From assembly GCF_000015205.1 (NCBI RefSeq), contig NC_008701.1, positions 713,436 through 777,435 of the forward strand: a stretch of DNA of 64,000 nucleotides, read 5' to 3'. The DNA comes from Pyrobaculum islandicum DSM 4184 (GTDB lineage Archaea > Thermoproteota > Thermoprotei > Thermoproteales > Thermoproteaceae). The translations under genes and the position numbers were made by a program. The notes below the pieces were generated by a model. The model had not been told where the DNA came from and did no database searches. It was given only the letters and a program-made list of their open reading frames with translations. Shown here piece after piece: positions 44,304 through 52,738 of this stretch (positions within the stretch are counted from its first letter, which is position 1; the number at the start of each line of letters is the position of its first letter).

Positions 44304-44619
44304 AGGCGTTTTGATTTGTACAGACCTAGGGGAAGTGGGTTAGAAACGGGTTTACGGCAGTTCTCACGGCGTCGCCGCCAACGCCACGATGGGTATTGTC
44401 AATTGAACAAGACTTGGGGTGGTATCAGTGGCGTGTCTCTAACGCCGGCGAGTATCAATATGTTGCTTATGACAACGATTGCTCTTGTGGCGACGAAGGT
44501 CATGGCCAAGCCTCCCAACGCCGCCTTGCGGCGGCGCCGCTCAGCGCCACCGCTGCCGTGGCCAACACGGCGGGCGTCGCGTATATGGCCGTCTCTAGTT
44601 GGCTCGTACTGGAAGGGGC
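44304..44619. other. Undefined 316-bp spacer between two TnpB halves
   Basis: GC-rich sequence with short overlapping frames on both strands and no recognised protein. A plus-strand hydrophobic run (NMLLMTTIALVATKVMA) and another frame rich in Ala/Val (SATAAVANTAGVAYMAVSSWL) suggest a decayed membrane-type gene, but neither is convincing. Confidence 0.25.
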
Positions 44620-44939
44620 AACGCCGCCCGCGAGATCATAAAACTGGCCAGAGAGCGCCAAGCCGCCGTCGTAGTTGATGCAGTGGAGGAGAGCTACCGG
44701 GAGCTGAAGGAGGGGAGCGGAGAGAAGAAACACCTCCTAGACGGCCTCGGCCAGCTGAAGAGGCGCAGTGGTACGGCATTCCATATGTAGAGGAGCGACT
44801 CTACAGCACGGTCTGCCCCCGTTGTGGAGCTAAGATGGCGGAGGAGAGGGGCCGCGTAATGCGTTGCCCCACCTGCGGCTTCGGGGCACATAGAGACAAC
44901 GCCCCCATGACATGGCGGAGAAGAGGTACTGGGGGCTAG
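44620..44939 (+). pseudogene. TnpB relic, C-terminal fragment, frameshifted
   Basis: Reads AAREIIKLARERQAAVVVDAVEE, then SYRELKEG, frameshifts into WYGIPYVEERLYSTVCPRCG and CPTCGFGAHRD, and stops at 44937-44939. Compared with the 9384 copy it starts later, lacks one codon (GAG) and has several base changes, so it is an older or separately drifting copy. Confidence 0.8.
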
Positions 44940-45111
44940 AAACAACCCCCTCGGCGACCACCACCTAACCCCCCAACTACACCTCCCACATGAACGACGC
45001 CGGCCCCGGGCGGCAGACGGAGAAAATCGACGACCTACGGCCACATAAGACCCACCCCCCGCCCCGGCACACCCAAAACAGACCCCCAAGCCCCCCAGGG
45101 AGAGGCCAAGA
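44620..45111 (+). repeat. Copy 2 of the TnpB-tail repeat (direct with 9604-10098)
   Basis: About 490 bp nearly identical to 9604-10098, differing by a 3-bp deletion and a few substitutions, for example ATGCGTTGC versus ATGCATTGC. The non-coding tail after the TnpB stop is conserved too, which suggests it is part of the original element rather than host DNA. Confidence 0.8.
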
Positions 45112-45121
45112 GAGAGGTGGG

Positions 45122-45150
45122 GAGACGTATGGTGAGGAAAGGTACGTCTC
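45122..45150. repeat. 8-bp inverted repeat at the edge of copy 2
   Basis: GAGACGTA (45122-45129) pairs with TACGTCTC (45143-45150) across 13 nt, 11 bp beyond the end of the repeat. The following 289 bp up to nuoA contain a short minus-strand frame (AYIFVFHAIAEVMREAG) that could be a gene scrap, and nothing else recognised. Confidence 0.35.
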
Positions 45151-45439
45151 TAATGAGTCTTCGATTATGTAATATACACACTTTGATATAACGTTTTACA
45201 TCTCACTAGACCCATACATTTCCCTGTGTGTTATACGCGTGACATATGGGAGCCGATCTATGCCATGTCTATTGTAGCCCCCGTTTACGTTTTTAGGTTT
45301 TGTATATTGTACATGTCTCTATCCTCTGTCAGTAGCCGTACACGTCCCTCTTGGCATGAAATCCCCTGCCTCTCTCATTACTTCAGCAATCGCATGAAAA
45401 ACGAAGATATACGCTCTGGAAAACTCCAGTGAACAAACG

Positions 45440-45805
45440 TCAGGCGCCAACTCTCCAAAGCTCAATCCTTTTCGCGTAGTTGTATGCATAAGCGGAGACG
45501 GCAACAGCGATTAAGCCTCCTATTAGCGCCGCAAAAACTGTGGAATAAAGATCGCCGCCTGCGAGATATATCGCTATTGGAATAGCTGCGGCTGGCTCAA
45601 GCGTGACAAGCATTAATATATAGCCTAGGTATTGCATAGCAAGAGGAGCTTTTGCAGGACCTGTCTCTGGATTTCCAGCTTCATATCTCATTAATTTTTG
45701 TGGCGTAGGTCTCCTAGGTGCTATTAACATTACGCCATATATAGTCCCTACCATTAAGACAAAAAGAACTGCAAAGGCCAATGCTACAACCTCTGCATCA
45801 CTCAT
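45440..45805 (-). CDS. nuoA: NADH dehydrogenase-like complex I subunit A (NuoA)
   Basis: A 121-aa membrane protein with three helices (about 8-30, 60-80, 86-108). The conserved loop is MRYEAGNPETGPAKAPL (family YECG-motif; here YEAG, so the loop Cys is replaced by Ala), followed by LVTLEPAA at the family's DxE position. It is a proton-pumping-module subunit. nuoB and the rest of the operon are expected downstream, but the sequence instead runs into TnpB debris, so nuoA is orphaned here. Confidence 0.8.
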   Translation of the reverse strand: MSDAEVVALAFAVLFVLMVGTIYGVMLIAPRRPTPQKLMRYEAGNPETGPAKAPLAMQYLGYILMLVTLEPAAAIPIAIYLAGGDLYSTVFAALIGGLIAVAVSAYAYNYAKRIELWRVGA

Positions 45806-45869
45806 AGAGATGAGAAATATACATAACTATATAACAGTTATTGTCTCTGTGTTTCATACGATTCTCGCC

Positions 45870-46619
45870 ATGTTGTCTGCGATAGCATATGGCACCGCTC
45901 CGCTCATCTATAGACGGGCTCTCTTCTGTACCTCACAATTTAAGGCTATGTCGATATTTTCTCTATATTCAATAGCTTTAGGCCTTTTGTTGCCATGGGA
46001 GGAGGTTTCTATAGATGGCGTTTTCCACATAATAATTGCAGCTCTATCGGGAGGCATCCTCGGCTCGTGGCTTTATATTACAGCAGTTAAGAAAGGCGGC
46101 CCCTCTATTGGCAATATCAGTAGCTCGTTCTATATAGTTATGTTGCCTCTCATAGCTGGTAAATTTTTGTTAATACCGGCGGCGTTACTTCTACTGTTAG
46201 GCATAGCAATAGCCTCATGGTCTGAGTCTAGTTCTAGACGCGGAGCTTTATACGGAATTTTTGCGGCGTTTGTATGGACATGGAGTATAAATTTTTACGC
46301 CCATGCAGTAGCTTCCCTAGGGCCTGGAGGAGCGTTGTTCATAAGAGGCCTTGTTGTGTCTCTAGTAGCCCTAGTGCTTAGTATAAAAGCGCCTATTTGT
46401 TACATCCGTCGTCTTGCTATTGGGGGATTTCTGGATAGTTTTATAGGCTTCGGTGCCTATACATTAGCTGTTTCTGTAGGCGACTATGTAAGTGTTACTC
46501 TTGTAATGTCGTCGTATCCGCTGATTACAACACTTTTAGAAAGGCCTGTATTGGTGAGGAGAGTATTTGGCGTGTTAACAGCAGTTGTAGGTCTCTATTT
46601 GGCTGTCATATTTGGCTAA
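45870..46619 (+). CDS. EamA/DMT-superfamily transporter
   Basis: About 250 aa with roughly ten transmembrane helices in two EamA halves (LSAIAYGTAPLIYRRAL at the start, ALYGIFAAFVWTWSINFYAHAVA at the start of the second half). The start is uncertain: ATG 45870 fits the family start, GTG 45849 is possible, and the open frame begins at 45810. TATATAA near 45829-45835 is a plausible promoter. Substrate unknown. Divergent from nuoA. Confidence 0.8.
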   Translation: MLSAIAYGTAPLIYRRALFCTSQFKAMSIFSLYSIALGLLLPWEEVSIDGVFHIIIAALSGGILGSWLYITAVKKGGPSIGNISSSFYIVMLPLIAGKFLLIPAALLLLLGIAIASWSESSSRRGALYGIFAAFVWTWSINFYAHAVASLGPGGALFIRGLVVSLVALVLSIKAPICYIRRLAIGGFLDSFIGFGAYTLAVSVGDYVSVTLVMSSYPLITTLLERPVLVRRVFGVLTAVVGLYLAVIFG

Positions 46620-47901
46620 TATTGTGAATCTCCTCCGCTTTTAGCAGATTTGTCACCCTTTCAATTTCGTTGAAGTTCTCATCTAGTCTTACAAATCCCA
46701 GCCTTATACATTTCACCTCTCCTATTCTCTTCTCTACATCGCTTGATGTATAAACTATAGCTTTTCTCTTATCGTAATATATCTTTTTTAAAACTCCTAA
46801 ACTGACGAGAAAACCTTCCCGATCCTCTAAACCGACAAGTAGCCCCTTTTCGAACTCCTGCGGTAAACATATCACTTGGAATCTGCCGACTCTTTTCACA
46901 GCCCATGTAGTGCCGTGGACTAGGGCATATACTCTATCTCCAACTTGAAAAGCCCTCGTTATTGACACCCCAGTAGCCCTCATAAGCATTCTTCTCAAAT
47001 CCTCTGATAGTTCAATCCCTTTAAAAAGAGGCAAATTACACAAAGGGGTTTTGTCTAGGGAAAACGCAATTTCTACAGGAGGGAATATATATCTGCCGTA
47101 TCCCATTTCCCTGTGTATTTTCCTATCCTCTCTACTTCGTGTTCTCACATGGGGAGGCGGGGGTAAGATCGTTGTATTAGTATAGCCATCTAGTATAGGC
47201 ATAAGCTCTTTCTCTACTTGTATCGCTACAATGTGCGTAGGTTTTATCTTTTCTATAAGGCGCCTTTTAAATACCACGGCCTCTTCGTCTAAGACCCAAC
47301 CGTCTGTATTTATAATAATTGTGTCGACACTCCATTTGTTTTTTGCATATTCCACAGCCTTGGCTATTTGTTCCACAGCTCTTGGCCATATCCTCTCTAA
47401 ACTTGTAGATTGGAGAAAAATGCTCTTCTCTGCTATTAGTTGTCTGAGGTGTGTGATATATTTCGTAAGTCTAGCTATAGAAACTGTGGTTGGAGGGCCT
47501 AGGTCATTTTGACCAACGTCCGCGTCTATAATAGCTACTTTATATCCATGTAAAAGTGCTTTATTGCCCAGCATCGCAGCCATAGTGGACTTTCCGACAT
47601 CCGTCATCCCAATTATAAGGATGGCCCCTCTGGGATTAAGATTTGAGATCCGCCGCTCCCACTCCTCTATCACTTCTTCTCCTGGCATAGCTTTCTCTAA
47701 CAAAGCGCCGGGGCCCAGTATAAACTCCACTTCAGAGTCTGAAATAGCTTTTATGACAAGCCTACGTGCTCTGAGTACTGTAAAGCTTTGACCTTCGCCA
47801 TATATCACGCCTGTAGCATATATATGTCCCCTCTTTACAATCACCTTGGCAGGCCCCTCTATGCGATATACGTCGCCAGCTTTAATCACACGAGTAGGCA
47901 T
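46606..47901 (-). CDS. Clp1/Grc3-type polynucleotide 5'-hydroxyl kinase
   Basis: About 431 aa from ATG 47901 (MPTRVIKAGDVY); TTAAAAAT lies 23-32 nt upstream, so the in-frame ATG at 47922 is unlikely. The P-loop is IIGMTDVGKSTMAAML, and DADVGQNDLGPPTTVS is the Clp1/Grc3 signature following it. An N-terminal beta domain and C-terminal domain flank the kinase core. Relatives phosphorylate RNA 5'-OH ends during tRNA or rRNA processing. It overlaps the convergent transporter gene by 14 bp. Confidence 0.88.
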   Translation of the reverse strand: MPTRVIKAGDVYRIEGPAKVIVKRGHIYATGVIYGEGQSFTVLRARRLVIKAISDSEVEFILGPGALLEKAMPGEEVIEEWERRISNLNPRGAILIIGMTDVGKSTMAAMLGNKALLHGYKVAIIDADVGQNDLGPPTTVSIARLTKYITHLRQLIAEKSIFLQSTSLERIWPRAVEQIAKAVEYAKNKWSVDTIIINTDGWVLDEEAVVFKRRLIEKIKPTHIVAIQVEKELMPILDGYTNTTILPPPPHVRTRSREDRKIHREMGYGRYIFPPVEIAFSLDKTPLCNLPLFKGIELSEDLRRMLMRATGVSITRAFQVGDRVYALVHGTTWAVKRVGRFQVICLPQEFEKGLLVGLEDREGFLVSLGVLKKIYYDKRKAIVYTSSDVEKRIGEVKCIRLGFVRLDENFNEIERVTNLLKAEEIHNISQI

Positions 47902-47984
47902 ACTAAACCGCCAAGATAGCACATTTTTAACTATGCCTCGCCGACCTCTACAGAGTTTATAAACCTAAGGCTTGTTTAACTACT

Positions 47985-48899
47985 GTGAAATTGTCAGAGT
48001 TACTGCAAAGACAGCCTATAGACGTCCCAAAGCTTATTAGAGAGAGAATTAAACAGATAGGCATAGAGGAGATTAAGACAAGGGTTAACCGCGTGTTAAA
48101 GGGTTTTGACGAAGTGATTTTAGACGTATTAAGCGGGCTGATGATAGGGCGGCCAGTGGTATTAGTCGGTACGGTCGGTCTTGGAAAAACTACGCTAGCT
48201 GAAACTATAGCAGAGATACTCGCGCTGGGGGATCCGCCATATGTTGAAGTAGCTTGTCATTCACATATGACTGCAGTAGATCTAACCGGCGACATAGATA
48301 TAGCCGTGGCGCTACAAGCCGGCTTTGACCACCCTCTCTCCTACATCCCAGGGCCTCTCGTAATGGCGCATGGAACTGTATTGGTTATGGACGAGATAAA
48401 CAGACTCAACCCCTATGCGCAAGCTGCCCTATTGCAAGCAATACAAGAGCATTATATATACATAAGGGGGTATAGAATACGTACAGATTTCGCGCTTTTA
48501 GGCACGGCAAACCCTAGCGAATATGAGGGCGTGTATGAGCTCTCGGAGGCACTTGCTGATAGGCTTAAATTCGTAGAGGTGAAGATGCCAGATAAGGAGT
48601 TACTAAAGTCGATACTGCTCTGGAAAGCCAAAGAGACTTTAGGCGACCTCAGCGCTGAGGTGCCTCCTAGACTTGCAGACATCTTAGCAAACTTCGCCCA
48701 TGAGGCTAGGAAGATGGGCTACTCGTTGTCTGTTAGATCGCTTAGCTACGCCTTGGCAGACGCAACGGCCTTTGCTTGGACACAACATAGAGAGCCGAGC
48801 ATACGCGACTTAAGAAAGGCCCTTATCTCAAATCTTTCGTATAGTATAGATGTAAAAGAGTCGCTGATTAATATATTTGATAAAACGTTAAATGAATGA
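47985..48899 (+). CDS. MoxR-family AAA+ ATPase
   Basis: A 304-aa AAA+ ATPase from GTG 47985; GTTTATAAAC at 47954-47963 is a good TATA box. Walker A VGTVGLGKTTLAET, Walker B VLVMDEINRLNPYAQAALLQA, sensor 1 LLGTANPSEYEG and the arginine region of MoxR ATPases are present. MoxR proteins act with VWA-domain partners as metal-insertion or complex-maturation chaperones. Its stop overlaps the VWA gene start by 8 nt. Confidence 0.92.
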   Translation: MKLSELLQRQPIDVPKLIRERIKQIGIEEIKTRVNRVLKGFDEVILDVLSGLMIGRPVVLVGTVGLGKTTLAETIAEILALGDPPYVEVACHSHMTAVDLTGDIDIAVALQAGFDHPLSYIPGPLVMAHGTVLVMDEINRLNPYAQAALLQAIQEHYIYIRGYRIRTDFALLGTANPSEYEGVYELSEALADRLKFVEVKMPDKELLKSILLWKAKETLGDLSAEVPPRLADILANFAHEARKMGYSLSVRSLSYALADATAFAWTQHREPSIRDLRKALISNLSYSIDVKESLINIFDKTLNE

Positions 48900-49968
48900 A
48901 CTAATAGATATATTGGCTTCACTTTATGAATGTCTTGGAGGGATTTCTGTTCGTAGCTTAATCTACGCTATCGCAGATATATATGCCAGGTCGCATCTTG
49001 GGGTGCTGGATAGAGAGAAAATCCTAGAAATCTTGGCCCAGAATTTAGCTGGCTCGTTACGTACAAGTCCAGGAAACGCCAAGAAAATCATAGAAAGCGC
49101 AATAGACTGTATACCGAATGCTAGAGTGATTTCTCCAGCGCCAGCTATAGGGTCTGTAGGCGTTGAAAAAGCGCCGACGCTCGCCCATGTAGTAAATAAA
49201 TATGTGTCTCCTGATGCATCACCACGCGTAAAACTTGAAGTTATAAGGAGGATAAATCTTCCACAAGAGGCTGTTAAAGAGGTTGAGGCTAAAATCACGG
49301 CACGTAGTGAGGGATTTGCATATATAAAATCGGCTGTAAAATCAATCAAACAGTACTACCCCTATGTCTCTATCTCAGATGTAGATTTGATTAGAACCGC
49401 CATGTCTATCGCTAGGAAAGCTCTACAGAATAAACCTATTTCGGACACAGATATCTACATACGTGAGTATATACACATAGTAGATAAACCTATCTATATA
49501 GCTCTAGATGTCTCAGGAAGCATGAAGGAATATATAGGAGCCTTGACAAAACTTAAGGTCGCAAAAAATGCCATAGCCAGATATCTACATCAAATGGCAC
49601 ATCTCCGCGGCTTAGTTTCTCTAGTCTTATTCAACACAGACGCCGACTTTATGTGGACTCCTCATCCCGTCAACATATACCTAAGAGATATGATAGAGAT
49701 ACTGAAATACATATACGCTATGGGCGGCACTGAGTTGGCCTCTGCGCTTGAGCTCTTACAAAGCCATGAAATCTCTCGTGATATTGTTATAATTACAGAC
49801 GGAAGAACACACGATCCTGATAAGGTTTTAAACTTAGCCAAGAGATTTAAAAGACTTCATATAGTGGCGACAGAGAAAAGTCAATTCTTAAAATCGTTAG
49901 CTAAAACAACCGGTGGGAAATATAGGGAGTTGACACCCACACTAAATATACTTGAGGTACTTAGCTAG
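48892..49968 (+). CDS. VWA-domain partner of the MoxR ATPase
   Basis: A 358-aa protein with a C-terminal von Willebrand A domain (about 198-340). The MIDAS is ALDVSGSMKEY (D-x-S-x-S), with the Thr in GGTELASAL and the Asp in ITDGRTHDP. The N-terminal 190 residues are helical. It overlaps the MoxR gene by 8 nt, so it is translationally coupled. No substrate protein is evident; primase large subunit follows 28 nt downstream and may share the transcript. Confidence 0.88.
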   Translation: MNELIDILASLYECLGGISVRSLIYAIADIYARSHLGVLDREKILEILAQNLAGSLRTSPGNAKKIIESAIDCIPNARVISPAPAIGSVGVEKAPTLAHVVNKYVSPDASPRVKLEVIRRINLPQEAVKEVEAKITARSEGFAYIKSAVKSIKQYYPYVSISDVDLIRTAMSIARKALQNKPISDTDIYIREYIHIVDKPIYIALDVSGSMKEYIGALTKLKVAKNAIARYLHQMAHLRGLVSLVLFNTDADFMWTPHPVNIYLRDMIEILKYIYAMGGTELASALELLQSHEISRDIVIITDGRTHDPDKVLNLAKRFKRLHIVATEKSQFLKSLAKTTGGKYRELTPTLNILEVLS

Positions 49969-49995
49969 TTTATAAAAGCCGAGGTAAATACATTT

Positions 49996-51045
49996 GTGAG
50001 TTGTAATATTTCCATAAGCGAATCGGCATGCTATTTCCCATTTCTTAACAGATCTATGGCCTATCTCTCTAGAAGAGGTTTCTCTTTAGATTTCGTACTT
50101 ACAAATAGCGCTTTTATTGAGAAGGCAATAGAGCGGTTTAAAAAATCGCTAGGACGCGAACCGTTTAACCCCCGCCAGTGTTTAGACACACCAGAGAATA
50201 TAGCTGTAGCTGCTAGGTTAGCTTTATATATCGCAGCTGCTACAAAAAATACGTATATATTACGAAGGTTTATAGATTCAGAAAGTAAAAACTTTACAAT
50301 ATTGTTGAGAAAGATACCAGGAGTACAAGATCCTAGATGTAAGATAGAGATAGCTAAAGACTTGGGCATATATGCAAAACAAGCAAGTGAAGTTGTCTCA
50401 GGCGCTATAGTAGCTGTATATAACCTACCCATGGCTGTTAGATGGGTATCTTACCTCAGATATGCACCGCAGGATCCCTACTGGGCTATGATAAATAGGC
50501 CGGTGATTAAAGGCTGGGTTATTTTACCTATGGAGGACTTTGAAAGACTCCTTGAGGAGGCTTATGAAGAACGCATGTTACAAATTGTGAGAGAAAACGA
50601 ACTAGCTGTAGGTAGAATCGCTACAGCAGTCGACATGACACAGCTTGAGGACGTAATTAAAAAGTATGCCCAAAGACCCGTACAGCTGTCTTACCAACAA
50701 ACAGAGGGGAAAGATCCTCCATGTATGCAAGCAATAATAACTGCGCTTAAAAATGGCGAAAATCTTCCTCATACAGCAAGATTTGCTATAACGACGTATT
50801 TAATTAAGAGAGGGTGGGATTTAGAACAGATAGTTGAGTTATTTCGCTCATCTCCTGACTTTAACGAAAAAATTACGCGGTATCAGGTAATGCACATAGC
50901 CGGCCAAGTTGGAGGGCGAAAGGAATATGCAGTACCTAGTTGTGAAACTATGCATACGTGGGGGCTTTGTCCAACAAACCTTGGTTGTGGGGTGAAAAAC
51001 CCGCTTCAATATGGACGTAAATCTATAATTAAGAAGAGTCCATAA
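49996..51045 (+). CDS. priL: DNA primase large subunit
   Basis: A 349-aa PriL. The C-terminal Fe-S domain has four conserved cysteines: DPPCMQAIITAL (about 249), PSCETM, WGLCPT and LGCGVKNPLQY. N-terminal helical region (1-180) contacts PriS and RNA. Starts at GTG 49996. The catalytic small subunit gene is not in this window. The MoxR-VWA pair immediately upstream might be involved in its maturation, but this is speculative. Confidence 0.92.
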   Translation: MSCNISISESACYFPFLNRSMAYLSRRGFSLDFVLTNSAFIEKAIERFKKSLGREPFNPRQCLDTPENIAVAARLALYIAAATKNTYILRRFIDSESKNFTILLRKIPGVQDPRCKIEIAKDLGIYAKQASEVVSGAIVAVYNLPMAVRWVSYLRYAPQDPYWAMINRPVIKGWVILPMEDFERLLEEAYEERMLQIVRENELAVGRIATAVDMTQLEDVIKKYAQRPVQLSYQQTEGKDPPCMQAIITALKNGENLPHTARFAITTYLIKRGWDLEQIVELFRSSPDFNEKITRYQVMHIAGQVGGRKEYAVPSCETMHTWGLCPTNLGCGVKNPLQYGRKSIIKKSP

Positions 51046-51365
51046 ATTTTACTGCACTACTTTATATCGCTGACCCTGCGTCAACAGGAGCGCCTCTCTG
51101 CGGTTGTGATATCTACAACCTTCGCCGAGAGAGAAAGGCGAGAACACATCACACTTGACCTTTAGCGTCGCTAAAGGTCAAGTAAAGCGGGAAAGACAGA
51201 TACTGAGGGAGGAGGTGGAAAAATGGGGGTTATTCTACAAAGTCCGTCGCATGGGCAACACCGGCTGTTGGTGGTTGTCTTCGCCACTTTCATGAGTGAA
51301 ACTTTTGGCTTGTTCACATATGTTTTCCATTAAGTTATAAATCTGAAACTACTCTATAGCCAGCT
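51046..51365. other. 320-bp intergenic region with a perfect 14-bp hairpin
   Basis: No intact gene. ACTTGACCTTTAGC (51153-51166), GTC, and its exact complement (51170-51183) form a perfect hairpin. Around it are short protein-like runs: LRQQERLSAVVISTTFAERERREH ending just before, and REEVEKWGLFYKVRRMGNTG after 51210. These look like fragments of a decayed element. TTAAGTTATAAAT (51332-51344) is probably the agog promoter. Confidence 0.5.
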
Positions 51366-52154
51366 ATGGGAGAAAAGCAAGAATTTAAACAATTAGTAGA
51401 TACATTAGTTAAATATATAGACGTTATTTTACAGCTTGAAAAAAGAGATCCGCAATATCATGCAGTATGTCGCGTAGTCCAAAATAACGACGAGCTAACC
51501 GCCGCAAGACTTACGATGTTGAACGCCCTAGTTAGCTACCGGCTTACTGGAAGGGGGGAGGAACATTGGGAGTATTTCGGCTGGTATTTTTCGAGAAGGG
51601 TAAAAGACGTCTGTGACGATTTCTTAAAGTATATAGAGACGAGTCCTTATCTTAAAATTGGCATAGAGACTAGGAAAAAGCGCGTAGCTAAGGCTTGTGG
51701 TTACGTGCCAAAGCTAGAAGATTTAGAAAAGACACTCAACGACCTCTCTGTTTTACTTAATGCAAAACGTGAACAAAAGACACTTGTGTTTGCCATAAAG
51801 ATGTTAAACTATGTCTACATGTGTAGCAGGGGCGTTAATAGACTTCTGCCATTTAACATACCAATACCTGTTGACTACAGAATCGCATATTTAACCTGGT
51901 GTGCAAAGTTAATAGATATCCCGCCGAAAGAGGCTATAAGACGGTATAAAGAGGTACAGGGTATTTGGAATAAAGTTGCAGAAAAAGTGGGGATACCGCC
52001 TCTACACTTAGATACATTGCTTTGGCTGGCCGGACGGACGGTTATCTATGGCGAAAATATACACGGTATTCCACAAGAAATTATTGCCGTATTTCAGAAA
52101 CGAGAAGATTGTACGCCTCTTTCAAAATCGCGCGGAGAGATTTCTGAGGAGTAA
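51366..52154 (+). CDS. 8-oxoguanine DNA glycosylase/lyase AGOG
   Basis: A 262-aa archaeal GO glycosylase that removes 8-oxoguanine and nicks the strand. It is strongly similar to the P. aerophilum AGOG as I remember it: RRDPQY-like LEKRDPQYHAVCRVV, SYRLTGRGEEHWEYF, DFLKYIETSPYLKIG, REQKTLVFAIKMLNY with the catalytic Lys region, and IPPLHLDTLLWLAGR. The helix-hairpin-helix region is divergent, as in the family. Its 3' end overlaps the convergent 52081 gene by 74 bp, an unusually long overlap. Confidence 0.93.
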   Translation: MGEKQEFKQLVDTLVKYIDVILQLEKRDPQYHAVCRVVQNNDELTAARLTMLNALVSYRLTGRGEEHWEYFGWYFSRRVKDVCDDFLKYIETSPYLKIGIETRKKRVAKACGYVPKLEDLEKTLNDLSVLLNAKREQKTLVFAIKMLNYVYMCSRGVNRLLPFNIPIPVDYRIAYLTWCAKLIDIPPKEAIRRYKEVQGIWNKVAEKVGIPPLHLDTLLWLAGRTVIYGENIHGIPQEIIAVFQKREDCTPLSKSRGEISEE

Positions 52155-52374
52155 AACGTTTCAGAAGGACGATATACTCACCGTCTGGTTTTATATAACC
52201 GCCCTCTACCAGCCTGTCTACAACCCTTTGCGTGACATCTTTTCCAAGCCAAAATACTGACATCCTGTAGGTTTTCCAGTACTTAAGCTTTATCTTGCCC
52301 TCTTTACGAAGCGCCAATTCCTCAAGCATCAGGAGGGCCAACTTTGACAGCGTCTCTCTACTTACAGATTTCAT
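52081..52374 (-). CDS. Hypothetical winged-helix-like protein, 97 aa
   Basis: Possible wHTH: SRETLSKLALLMLEELALRKEG, WLGKDVTQRVVDRLVEGGYIKPDGEYIVLLKRF, then a terminal helix. Basic overall. It overlaps the phosphomevalonate dehydratase small subunit gene by 17 nt at its 5' end and may be co-transcribed with it. The 74-bp overlap with agog casts mild doubt on the 3' part of one of the two. Confidence 0.6.
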   Translation of the reverse strand: MKSVSRETLSKLALLMLEELALRKEGKIKLKYWKTYRMSVFWLGKDVTQRVVDRLVEGGYIKPDGEYIVLLKRFTPQKSLRAILKEAYNLLVSEIRQ

Positions 52375-52738
52375 AAGCCCCGGTCTCTAAGTCAATATTT
52401 ATACATTTGGCATCTACACGCCCCTCAAACAATGGCACGCCTGCTAGAACACATGCGGTCACCAACATTAGATCTGGCTTCTCTGCCACAATAGCAAGCG
52501 GGGATTTCCCCCTCTTCGCAGCATTCCATAACACGTAGGGGCCTACAGTCGAGCCTTTCACATATGGAAGCGCTAAGATTTTTCCAACTATATTTATGCC
52601 AGCTAAAACTCCAGTCTTTGGATCAAGATCCCCTAGAAACGAGACCGGCCGTTCCAACTTCACTATCTCAGCCGACACGTGGCCTCTCCCTTTTACCAGT
52701 GGCTTAAGCCGCTGGTCGGCAAGGTAGTACATGTACAT
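52358..52738 (-). CDS. Phosphomevalonate dehydratase, small subunit (DUF126)
   Basis: A 126-aa swivelling domain of the aconitase X group. Signatures: KGRGHVSAEIVKLERPVSFLGDLDP and the catalytic-Ser loop YVKGSTVGPYVLW. In archaea it pairs with the DUF521 subunit to dehydrate mevalonate 5-phosphate to trans-anhydromevalonate 5-phosphate. TATA-like TTATATC about 20 nt upstream of 52738. It is separated from the large-subunit gene by 575 bp of debris, although the two are usually adjacent or fused. Confidence 0.88.
   Translation of the reverse strand: MYMYYLADQRLKPLVKGRGHVSAEIVKLERPVSFLGDLDPKTGVLAGINIVGKILALPYVKGSTVGPYVLWNAAKRGKSPLAIVAEKPDLMLVTACVLAGVPLFEGRVDAKCINIDLETGAYEICK

Noticed and set aside
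44396..44641. Plus-strand 81-aa frame between the TnpB halves as a real gene
   Set aside because: Low-complexity composition, competing frames on both strands and it runs into a TnpB relic; not supported.
45319..45420. Minus-strand frame AYIFVFHAIAEVMREAG after nuoA as a nuoB remnant
   Set aside because: It shows none of the cysteine or loop motifs of NuoB; left as an unassigned scrap.
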